Assembly (NCBI RefSeq): GCF_037126175.1
Contig: NZ_CP146986.1
Span: 2,012,501 to 2,076,500, forward strand
Source: Pseudomonas sp. RSB 5.4
GTDB lineage: Bacteria; Pseudomonadota; Gammaproteobacteria; Pseudomonadales; Pseudomonadaceae
Direction of reading: 5' to 3'
Length of the DNA: 64,000 bases
Shown here in pieces: positions 45,249 through 54,000 of this stretch (within the stretch, counting starts at the first letter, position 1; each line of letters opens with the position of its first letter). A program made the translations under genes and the position numbers. The notes beneath the pieces are model-generated. The model had not been told where the DNA came from and ran no database searches. It worked only from the letters and a program-made list of their open reading frames with translations.

Positions 45249-45298
45249 TAGTCCTTCCGGGCTGCAGCGCAGGCGGCAGCTGTTGCGGCGTTGCGGGT
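45246..45298 (-). pseudogene. C-terminal scrap of an orphan toxin
   Basis: Between repeat copy c and the immunity gene, one minus-strand frame reads TRNAATAAACAAARKDY and stops at a TGA overlapping the immunity start. It looks like the last residues of a toxin whose upstream part was removed at the repeat. The evidence is short and partly positional. Confidence 0.35.
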
Positions 45299-45357
45299 CA
45301 ACGGGGACAGACCACATTTTCCGAGTGTTTTCTAAACGTGGTCTGTCCCCATTTACC
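45299..45357. repeat. CDI-array palindromic repeat, copy c
   Basis: ACGGGGACAGACCACATTTT, loop, ACGTGGTCTGTCCCCATTTA. It is nearly identical to copies b and f. Confidence 0.9.
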
Positions 45358-45424
45358 TGAGGGGGAGTTTCGATCCGGTTGCTGTCACGGGTGACATAAA
45401 TATCATGCAGTATTTGCCACAAAG

Positions 45425-45466
45425 GGCGAAAAGATTGATTTCGCTTACCGATCTTTCGCCTTTTTT
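45425..45466 (+). terminator. Plus-strand terminator-like hairpin without a gene
   Basis: GGCGAAAAGAT and ATCTTTCGCC form a stem (one bulged base), followed by six T on the plus strand. No plus-strand gene ends here, so it is probably a relic of inserted DNA. Confidence 0.5.
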
Positions 45467-45529
45467 GCCTTGGGTCATTTTCCTCAGACTAGTACACATA
45501 AAGAAATGCTAACAGCAAGAGTCGGGCAA

Positions 45530-46033
45530 TCATTTATCGGGATTTTTTGGAAGGACTTCTTCCGCCTGACTTAGTAACTCTCTAAGTGCCCTTCCATCAG
45601 AAGTAGCCAGTAACAAAGCCTCGTCATACCCGTCCAGATCTTCGTCAAGCAAAAACTCTCCCGCCCGTACAACATGAGCCTTCACCGAAGCGCCAAACTC
45701 ATCACTCGACACAATGACTTGAAGTTTTTCGGAATGCGAGGCAATAGACCAGCCTTCAAGCAGGCGGCTGGCAAACTGGAGCGCGCTAACCAACCAGTTA
45801 TTATCAACGTAGTCATCGATATGAATCGAGTTTATAAAGCACTCGTAACCCGTTCGGTCCTCGAAATGACTCAATCCGACGTGGATGGTTGATTCCTTAA
45901 AGAAGCTTAGAAACTCACACCCGTCCTTTTGGAAAAATCCTTGTTCAACTATCGAGGACAATTCAACAGAAAGAGGGGCTGACAAATCCAAAGCTAATAA
46001 AGCATCAGCCATTGCAGCGTTGTATCTCAACAT
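45530..46033 (-). CDS. Putative immunity protein for the type 17-like toxin fragment
   Basis: The 167-residue acidic protein starts MLRYNAAMADALLALDLSAP. It has no signal peptide. The ATG at 46033 overlaps the stop of the toxin fragment (TGATG), with GGAGAACG as the ribosome binding site inside the toxin gene. This tight overlap is typical of toxin/immunity pairs. I do not recognise the family. It probably protects against a toxin whose 5' part has been lost. Confidence 0.65.
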   Translation of the reverse strand: MLRYNAAMADALLALDLSAPLSVELSSIVEQGFFQKDGCEFLSFFKESTIHVGLSHFEDRTGYECFINSIHIDDYVDNNWLVSALQFASRLLEGWSIASHSEKLQVIVSSDEFGASVKAHVVRAGEFLLDEDLDGYDEALLLATSDGRALRELLSQAEEVLPKNPDK

Positions 46034-46278
46034 CAACGTTCTCCAAGGTACTTTTTCATGCCTTTATCAACTGCTTTCTTGAAGTCGGGTCTCTCCAGTA
46101 ATTTATTCACAGACTTCGGCGCCCCGACAAATGTATTGGTAGTTGGATCATAGAGGTACTTCACATTATTACTATCCTGGTAATGCAACTGACCCGCTCG
46201 CTGACCTGGACTAGGGTTCTCTACATCAAGTCTTTCTTTTCCAACACCCTTCCAAATCGTCTTACTGGGAGTCTTCAC
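46033..46278 (-). pseudogene. Orphan polymorphic-toxin C-terminal fragment (type 17-like)
   Basis: The last 80 codons of a toxin module remain. GKERLDVENPSPGQRAGQLH, then KYLYDPTTNTFVGAP and PDFKKAVDKGMKKYLGE, match the end region of many polymorphic toxins that I recall as type 17-like (name from memory). The frame runs back only to repeat copy d (46291-46312) and has only a weak GTG start (46278). It therefore has no secretion or delivery part and is an orphan piece. It could be returned to CdiA by recombination, or be dead. Confidence 0.6.
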
Positions 46279-46290
46279 ACCGTTGGAAGA

Positions 46291-46312
46291 AAACGGGGAC
46301 AGACCACGTTTT
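46291..46312. repeat. CDI-array repeat, half copy d (downstream side of REP transposase)
   Basis: ACGGGGACAGACCACGTTTT is one arm of the palindromic repeat. It lies immediately downstream of the transposase stop. The matching other arm is half copy e at 47099. Confidence 0.8.
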
Positions 46313-46314
46313 CA

Positions 46315-47007
46315 CTAGATGGTCGAATTTTTTGGCCGTCCCGGGCTCCCCCTCTGCACGCGGCGACCGAGCATTGTTTCGACCTCAACAGCAAATTTTG
46401 AACCGCCAAAAACATTATTTCCATTGGTCGCCTCACGAACCTGGTCAACCAATTCAGAATCTAAGTCATTTTTGAACAGTTCGCGGTAAGCATCTGCCGG
46501 GTGCCCGCCCCGCCGTCCAAGCGCCAAATACTGTTCATGAGGGGTAACAATGTGTGAGCGTTCTGATTGTGCATTAACACGGTAACTTGACCAGCGATAT
46601 TCTGCTGGATGAATTACCATTTTCGCTCTAACGGGATTCATTTCGATGTATCGATAACAGCACAACAAATATCGTTCACTTTCAACAAGGCAGGAGCGAT
46701 ACCGGCCTTCCCACAAACTTCCGCTGCGACCATACGTACGATTTATATATTGGACGTATCTCTGGCCAACACCTTTCATTAGCAGGCTTGCGCTGTTGGC
46801 ATTATGAGGACTTACTAACAAATGAACGTGATTAGTCATTAGGCACCACGCATGAATATCACAATTACTTTTTAAACCCTGCTCGACCAAAAGCTCCAGG
46901 TAAAAAAGGTAGTCTTCCTCGGTAAAAAAACAAACAGATCTATTATTTCCTCGTTGAATCAAGTGCAGTGGTACGCCTGGTATCAAAACTCGGGGTCTAC
47001 GCGGCAT
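46315..47007 (-). CDS. REP-associated tyrosine transposase (RAYT, IS200-like Y1)
   Basis: The 230-residue protein has the Y1/HUH layout: GVPLHLIQRGNNRSVCFFTE near the start, the HUH motif in MTNHVHLLVSP and the catalytic Tyr in CYRYIEMNPVRAKMVIHP. SLWEGRYRSCLVESERYLL between them is also typical. Such proteins act on REP-like single-stranded DNA. It lies between two opposite arms (d and e) of a palindromic repeat that is scattered through this array, so that repeat is probably its cognate substrate. The ATG at 47007 is chosen over the TTG at 47010. Confidence 0.9.
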   Translation of the reverse strand: MPRRPRVLIPGVPLHLIQRGNNRSVCFFTEEDYLFYLELLVEQGLKSNCDIHAWCLMTNHVHLLVSPHNANSASLLMKGVGQRYVQYINRTYGRSGSLWEGRYRSCLVESERYLLCCYRYIEMNPVRAKMVIHPAEYRWSSYRVNAQSERSHIVTPHEQYLALGRRGGHPADAYRELFKNDLDSELVDQVREATNGNNVFGGSKFAVEVETMLGRRVQRGSPGRPKNSTI

Positions 47008-47098
47008 CAATGAGTCCTTTCAATTGGTCAAACTGAAAGCTTAGCGCGCTGCAAGACTCAAATGACGGCAAAATTTTACGGATTGTTTCAGCCGATTA

Positions 47099-47126
47099 CA
47101 TTAAACGTGGCCTATCCCCATTTACT
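47099..47126. repeat. CDI-array repeat, half copy e (upstream side of REP transposase)
   Basis: TTAAACGTGGCCTATCCCCA is the second arm of the palindromic repeat with two changes. With half copy d it brackets the transposase gene. Confidence 0.75.
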
Positions 47127-47128
47127 CC

Positions 47129-47522
47129 CTATAAACAATCAAGCCAATCATCGGACTTTATGCCTTGATTCTTCCTAAGAAACTCATCATACCGAGGCTT
47201 GTTCTTCTCAAAACTGTCATCCTCAAGTTCTATACAAATAAAGCTTCCCCCTCTCTCTTCAACAAATATAGAGGTTGCCTTAACCTTTGCCGGCAAGACA
47301 TCCTCTAAAACACCGGCAATCCTCGCCCGATGAAAAATAGAACTTTTTCCGCCACCCAAAGGAAGAATTTTATCCATTATGGAAAACATTATTTCCGGCC
47401 TGGATATTTCAATCCTATCACCTTCCTCGTAATTTTTCAGAATACTCCTCAGGCACGAGAAAGGGCCTAAAACCAATAACCACCAGCCACCCTTCCAACT
47501 CAACAACGTCGCCGATATTCAT
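47129..47522 (-). pseudogene. Frameshifted orphan immunity gene
   Basis: The ATG at 47522, with AGGAAAATAGTC before it, opens a frame reading MNIGDVVELEGWLVVIGF that soon stops. A neighbouring frame continues with ILKNYEEGDRIEISRPEIMF and IFVEERGGSFICIELEDDSF to a stop at 47129. Joining the two near 47468 gives a plausible protein of about 130 residues. In contrast, the single-frame version would begin with an odd Trp-rich stretch (SWKGGWWLLVLG) from TTG. A one-base frameshift in a small immunity-type gene is therefore likely. The family is not recognised. Confidence 0.55.
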
Positions 47523-47550
47523 GACTATTTTCCTAGGTCAACGGGTAGGT

Positions 47551-47608
47551 CAACGGGGACAGACCACATTTTCCGAGTGTTTTCTAAACGTGGTCTGTCC
47601 CCATTTAC
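47551..47608. repeat. CDI-array palindromic repeat, copy f
   Basis: ACGGGGACAGACCACATTTT, loop, ACGTGGTCTGTCCCCATTTA. An extra half (GTCCCCATTTACCC) follows at 47611-47624. Confidence 0.9.
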
Positions 47609-47625
47609 CTGTCCCCATTTACCCC

Positions 47626-47788
47626 TCGCCTGCTCTTCCAAGGAGGCGCTACTGTTAATTCGGGCTGGGATTTCTGCTTCTTTAGACAAATACCAAGCTC
47701 TAGCCTCTCTATCAGTTAAGTTTTTTGGCTGTGCTAGATCATCCCACCATTTAGCGTAAGACGCAGAGTCGTCTATCGCTTTTGCACC
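47626..47788 (-). pseudogene. Orphan CdiA C-terminal module start, 163-bp duplicate
   Basis: This segment repeats 48305-48467 of the intact CdiA gene with one visible mismatch (47771). It codes GAKAIDDSASYAKWWDDLAQ and onwards to the SLEEQA region, then is cut by repeat copy f. It begins right after the stop of CdiI. It is a remnant of an earlier toxin module that shared the same entry sequence. Confidence 0.85.
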
Positions 47789-47791
47789 AAA

Positions 47792-48076
47792 TCAATCTAC
47801 GAGATTAAATCTCCGGATTATTTTTTTAGACAAAGCACTTGCACTTTTCTCCATGGAAATAAAACATCCCTCAAAGGATCCACTAGTCAAAATCAAGGTG
47901 TTGCCTTCATAACAAGCTGAAACCAATACTGAATATGGGCCAAATCTACGGGCTTCTTCTTTGATCCTCAGAGTTTTTAAGACGACACTCACAAACTCTT
48001 CGAACCTTTCCTCCTCATAATCATCGAAAAATATGAAATGATTAGTTTCAGAACTTGACTCGGAGAATCGAAACAT
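47792..48076 (-). CDS. cdiI: CdiI-type immunity protein (partner of the intact CdiA)
   Basis: The 94-residue protein begins MFRFSESSSETNHFIFFDDY and is acidic and cytosolic. Its ATG at 48076 lies 4 bases after the CdiA stop; GGGGATG at the end of the CdiA gene is the ribosome binding site. This position defines it as the immunity protein of the current CdiA toxin tip. The family itself is not recognised, as is usual for these fast-changing proteins. An upstream in-frame ATG at 48100 would overlap CdiA. Confidence 0.7.
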   Translation of the reverse strand: MFRFSESSSETNHFIFFDDYEEERFEEFVSVVLKTLRIKEEARRFGPYSVLVSACYEGNTLILTSGSFEGCFISMEKSASALSKKIIRRFNLVD

Positions 48077-48080
48077 AAAA

Positions 48081-51000
48081 TTACATCCCCAACCCATCAT
48101 TAACAGACGTTCGAGAAGACTGTGACTTTTCTATGATCTTCGACCACAATTCATCTCCTGATAGACCTTGCCCAGAATATTTATCCACAATTTCACTCCA
48201 AGTTCTATTTGGGTCAGTCTTATTCAAGGAGTCAGCCAATGTCCTGTTAGACATTAACTCTCGTGCCGTTGACCTCAAATCATTTCTCATATCAAAAGCC
48301 TGCTTCGCCTGCTCTTCCAAGGAGGCGCTACTGTTAATTCGGGCTGGGATTTCTGCTTCTTTAGACAAATACCAAGCTCTAGCCTCTCTATCAGTTAAGT
48401 TTTTTGGCTGTGCTAGATCATCCCACCATTTAGCGTAAGACGCAGAGTCATCTATCGCTTTTGCACCGGGCCCTTCCTTCGTGTCGGCAGCACCGTCCTT
48501 CGTCCCTCCTTTCCCGCCTTTGCCCCCTCCAGGCAACTTGATTGTCGGCCCCATCGCGGACACGCCCATCGCGAAGCCTTCGACGGCCGCCATCGCCACT
48601 TCGTGACTGATACCAAGTGTCTGGACCAGCGTATCGGCAATGGCCGCGACGGTATGGCCAGCGGTAATACCGGCCAACATGTTCTGGAAGCCATTGTTCT
48701 CGGTAATCAACAGATCAAAAAAATGCGCCGCTTCAGGCGATGCAGAGGCCGCCAGGTCCTTGAGTTTCTGGGTTTTAGCCTCTGCTTCCGCAACCAGACT
48801 GGAGAACGTGGCGCACTGACCAGGATCGGCCGCACACTTTGCAACCGCCTCGATATCCTGCTTCTGGCTCAGTTCATGGTACTCGCCATAAGCCTTGTTT
48901 GCGCAGGTAGAGTCACTTCCGCAGTTGATCATCTCCTTCGCTGCTCGCTCAAGATCCGAGTGAGACAGGAAGTTGTACTGGGTTGCGGTTGCAGCAATAT
49001 TCGCTGCGATGTTCGGGTCGGTACCCGCAACCACTGCAGAAAGCACGGCGATCAACTGGGACATCGCCAACAAATTGGCTTTTGCCTGGTCCGCACCCGG
49101 CATATTCGGAACGTAATTATCAGGAAGTATCAAGCCCGCCAGGTATTGCACCATGGCTTCGTTGGCACCTCCAGCGAGTGCACCCGTCTTGAAGTCACCG
49201 CCCATTGCCATGGACTTTAAGCCGCCCACTAATGCATGTGCGGCAATCTTGGTCGGACTGCCGTCGACCAGATTGAGGTTACCGACCTTGTTGGCAGCAA
49301 TAGCGCCACCAATGTCGATAACAGCGCCCAGGATATTATTGATGAAGTTATCACTCAGGCTGCCACCCTGTAGAGCCGTCTGGGCGAGCGTGTCGGCACT
49401 CGTCTTGAGAACAACCTGCCCGGCACTGTTCCAGTCGAACCCAAGCTCCGTCGGGTTATAACCAAGCCCCGTGCCGATACCGCCCAGCATCCCCGAGAGT
49501 ACGTATCCCTGCAGGTTTTCGCTGCTGAAGACATCCTTAAGAACTGAGCCCAGATCGCCCTTGTTACTGATGGCGCTGTTAGCTGCTGTGGTTTCCACAG
49601 CAATCAATACAGCGTTGGCAAAACCTGCCGAGAATGTACCTGCAGTGGCCCCGATCAAACCGGCGCCCGCGCCGCCCGTGACCGCTGCCAACATGATTGC
49701 CAATGCCAATTGTGCGGCGACACCAAGTCCGGATGTCGAGTATTTGAAGCTCTTGTGAATTTCCTCCACACGGCGCCAATCAACATCGCCGCGCAGTTCT
49801 GCCTCTTTAAGCCACGCCAGTTTCGGATCAGCCGCGACCATCGTGTCGATGGTCTGGCTGACACTTTTCTGGTCGATCTGTTTGATATCGATCTTGAGAC
49901 CATCAACCGCTTTGATTACAAGCTTTCCGTTGGCAATCAACTCGCTCTGGCGCAGGGTCTCATCGGTATTGCCTCTACCTTTGGCGGAGTTCCAGCCTGC
50001 GTTGCTATTGCTCTTGGTATGGCTCTCGTCATGGAGGTCCTTGACCCCCTCAAACGTAATGACGCCGCCACTGTCCAGAGTGAGATCGTTGCCACTTTCA
50101 AGCTTCGCTACCTGATAGCGCTGATCACCGTCACTTTTTAGCGTCAGGTTACCGCCAGCAGAAATTTCACTGCCCACATGGGTGATCTTGGTAACTTCAT
50201 CGCGCTTGGTTTTGAGGCTGCCAAAGCTGCCTTTTTTCTTTTTGTCATAGAGCGAATAGTCACTGTCCTGTTTGGCAAGAATTTCCAGATTATCGCCAGC
50301 CACCAGATAGGCTTCATCTCCAGCAGTCACGCGACTGGAAACCACACTCAAATCTTTACCGGCGTCCAGCCTGACGTCACCGCCGGCTGAAATACCGGAC
50401 ATGACCTGGCTGACATGGTCTTCCTGGACGGTGAGTTTCTTGCTCTTGGATAGCGAGTGCTCTTCATCTGCCGCCGATGTGATCAGCAGATCTCCGGTTG
50501 CCTTGATGGCAACGTCGCGCTTGGCGTCAATCTGACTCGCGATAACACTGATATCGCGTTTGGCATCAGCCTTGAAGTCACGCCCAGCATCAATGTCAGC
50601 ACCCAGTTGGGCGATGTCGCTGCTGTTGTGCCGATCGTCATGGAACACGCTGTTGGTGACTTGCACCGACGACACGTTAATGTCACGACCCGCATTCAGG
50701 ACCATGTCCTGGCCGCTTTTCATCACGCCGCCGGTGATGTTGATGTCCTTGGCCGCTTTGACGGTCAGGTCATTGGCCGCCTCGATCCGCGCCGCGTTAT
50801 CGGCGTAGTCATGATGCTGGGTGCCGAAGCGGGTGCTGTTGTCGGAGGAGGTGATGGTCCGTTCGTTGATCACATTCCCGGTGCGAGTGGTCAGGTTCAC
50901 ATCGCGCCCGGTAATGATCCCGCCGGACTTGTTGACGATATTGTTGGTCGCCAACAGATCCAGTCGGTTGCCCGCCTCGATCACGCCACTGTTGACCAGG

Positions 51001-54000
51001 TCCTTGCCCGCGGTCGCCGACAGATTATTCGTCGCCTTCAATGTCCCGACGTTGTCAAGATTCTCACCGGCAATCAGTGTCACATCGTTACCGGCAATCA
51101 ACGCACCGGTCGGGCCGAGGCGACCATTGGCCTGCGCCAGATAAACCACCGGCACCAGCACTTTCTCACCGTTCACTTCGTGCTCTTCGAGCCAGACGAT
51201 GTCGTGGGTCAGCGCCGCGACTTGCTGCGAGGTGAGGCCGACGCCTACCGACAGGTTGAGGGCGTCCTTGCTGGCGATGGCGTTGTTCATCAGGTACTTG
51301 AACATGCCCTCGTTGGAGGTCTGGCCGTCGATGAACGCCTGGCCGGTGCGGGCGGTGACGGCTTGCTGGATCAGGCGTTGTTCGTAGAGGCCGTCGCCGA
51401 GGCGCTTGGCGCTCTGGTCGGGGTCGTAGCCGAGTTTTTCCAGCAGGTAGTCGGAGCTCATGAACGACTTGAGGTCGGTCAGCACCGGGTTGGTTTCGAT
51501 CAGGTATTTGTGCGCGTTGGACGGCGCCTTGGTGTCCGGCAGACCGGTGACGCGGGTCACCGGACGGGTGTCGATTGACTCCATGGCGTCGTTGCCGCGG
51601 TCTTTCATGCCCGGGCCGGCGGGTTTCACCGGCACGTTGACGTCGACCGTGCTGGCCACGGCCTGCACGACGCTCGGGGTGCGGTGGAACGTATCCACTG
51701 CGCGAGTGCTGTCGGAGACTGCGGGCGGTGCATCAATAAAAAGATTACGCGGGCCGCCGCTGCTGCCGGCGACAACGTGTGCTTCGGTAGCGACGGTTTG
51801 CCCGCCCACGGTCCAGGTCGGCGCCGGGCCGGTCGCGGCGACTGGCGCGGTATCAGCGGCGCCCTGCCCGCTCAGGCGGAACAGGCCGTTTTCCCCGGTT
51901 GGCAGGGAGAAGCCAGGAAGGGACAGCGGGTTGACCTGCTGTTGGGCGAGGTCCGGCGGCAGTTGGCTGTTGACGCGGATGATGGCGGTGCTGTTGCTGA
52001 CTTTGGTATCGGCAACTTTATTGGTGCCACCAGTGGAACCGTAGTCCTGATGGATAACGCTGTTTTCCAGGGTTTTGGCGGCCGTGATCGAGACATTGCC
52101 GCCTGCCTGGATAACTGCGTTGCGACCGGTAACGGTGCTTGTGGCACCCGTGCTGTCGAGGGCGACCTCTGTTGTTCTGTCCGGTGTTCGCTGACTCAGT
52201 TGGCTCGGCAGTGCTACCAGGTTATTCGGGTCGTATAGCGAATGCGTTGTTTTTTCGAAGCCATACTTGAGCCCCGACAGGCCTGCCCCATACTTGCGCG
52301 CACTGACGTCTTCGCCCGTTACGGAGTCTAAAAGCGCGACCCATTCGAAGTATTGTCCAAGTTCTCCACCCTGGGAGAACTCGGTCGATTCGGGTTTCGC
52401 TTTGCGGATCTCGTCCTGTGGAGCAACGTAATAAACAGTTGGAAAATCCGGATTATTCCGTTGGTTGTAAGGCATCACAACGTTGTTGAAAAATCGCTCG
52501 GTTCCACCATCGGTCAAGCCGAAGGAGTAATAGCGGGTAACTTCGATGGTTCCGGTTTTTGCACCAATGTTCTTGAGACTGTCAGCGGTGATATTGATAT
52601 TGCCACCCGCTGCCACCGTGCTTTTGCTGTTGAGAAACGTACCGCCCTGGAACACGAAGTCCTTACCGGCGTTGATCACCGCAGATTGGGTGCTATCGCT
52701 GTCAGTGCTTTGATAGGTCTCGCGAGCAGCGATCAATATGCTGTAGTTATCCCCGACGCAGTCGCCACAGCTGCCGGCGATGAAACCCGAGATCAATTTG
52801 CGATCGCCCGACATCACCGGGCCTTCAGTACGGTTCTCGAAAACATCGGCATTGATCTCGAACCCACCACCGCTCTCCATCGAACCGGAGATGTTGTAGA
52901 CCCCAGCAGCCCGCGCGGCGCCGCCGTAGCCCTTGATGGCCACATTCCCCAACCCGTAGAAATCACCGTTCTGGTTGGTCAGATTGCCGACACTGATCGT
53001 CATGTCGTTGCCGCTGAAAATCAGCCCGCGATCATTGAGCAACGAAGGTGTGTTGATGTTCAGGTTCTGCGCCGCACCGAGGGTGCCGTAGTTGGTCACA
53101 CTACCGGCATTGACGGTCAGGTCTTCACTGGAAGTGATGCGCCCGGCGTTGATGAGTGCCCCACCCACACTGATGGTCGAGGTCGCACCCGCGGCAAAAC
53201 TGCCGCCCGCGCCGATGTTCATCTGTGCAGCGGAGAGGTAAGTCCCGCGCTGGCTCGACAGTCGGCCATTACCGCTGTAGCCACCGCTCAACTGCATGTC
53301 GATCAAGCCATCACTGGCGATCAAGCCATCGTTGGTCCAGTTGCCGCCACGCACCTGCAAAAGATCCGAGGCCAGCAACTTGCCACTGGCAGTCTGGCTG
53401 AACTGCCGAACATTGACGTTCAAACGTCCAGCCTGGATGACACTGCTGTTGTTCCAGGTATCGGCATTGAGTTCCAGCAGCCCACCGGTGGTGATGCTGC
53501 CACCCGCACCGATCACATTGGCCGTGGAAATTTCGAACTTGCCGCGGCCGACGTGGTTGAGCTGCCCGCCGTCATTGAGGAAGCTGCCGACGTTGACGGT
53601 CATGTCGGTGTTGGCGGTTTCCAGTACACCGTTGCGGTTGTCGAGTTGGCCGCCGATCTGGAAGTCGGTCTTGCCCCAGTTGCCCAGCGAACGCAGTCGG
53701 CCATTCTGGTTGTTGACGCTGGCCGCTTTGACGGTGAGTTGCGTGTTGCTTTCAATGACACCCGCAACGTTGCTCAGTGCGCCGCTGAGGCCGAAGTCGA
53801 TGCGCTCGCCGGCGATCTGCCCGGCACCGTTGTCCAGGTTGGTGCCGCTGACGCTCACCAGACCTTTGGCATAAAGCACACCGTTGCGGTTATCGAACCC
53901 GGCCGTGGTGATGTTCGCGTCTGTCGCTTGCGCGGAGATGCGTCCGCCGTTGTTGTCCAGCCCGGCCAGTGCCGACAGCTTCAGACCCTGCGCCTGAATG

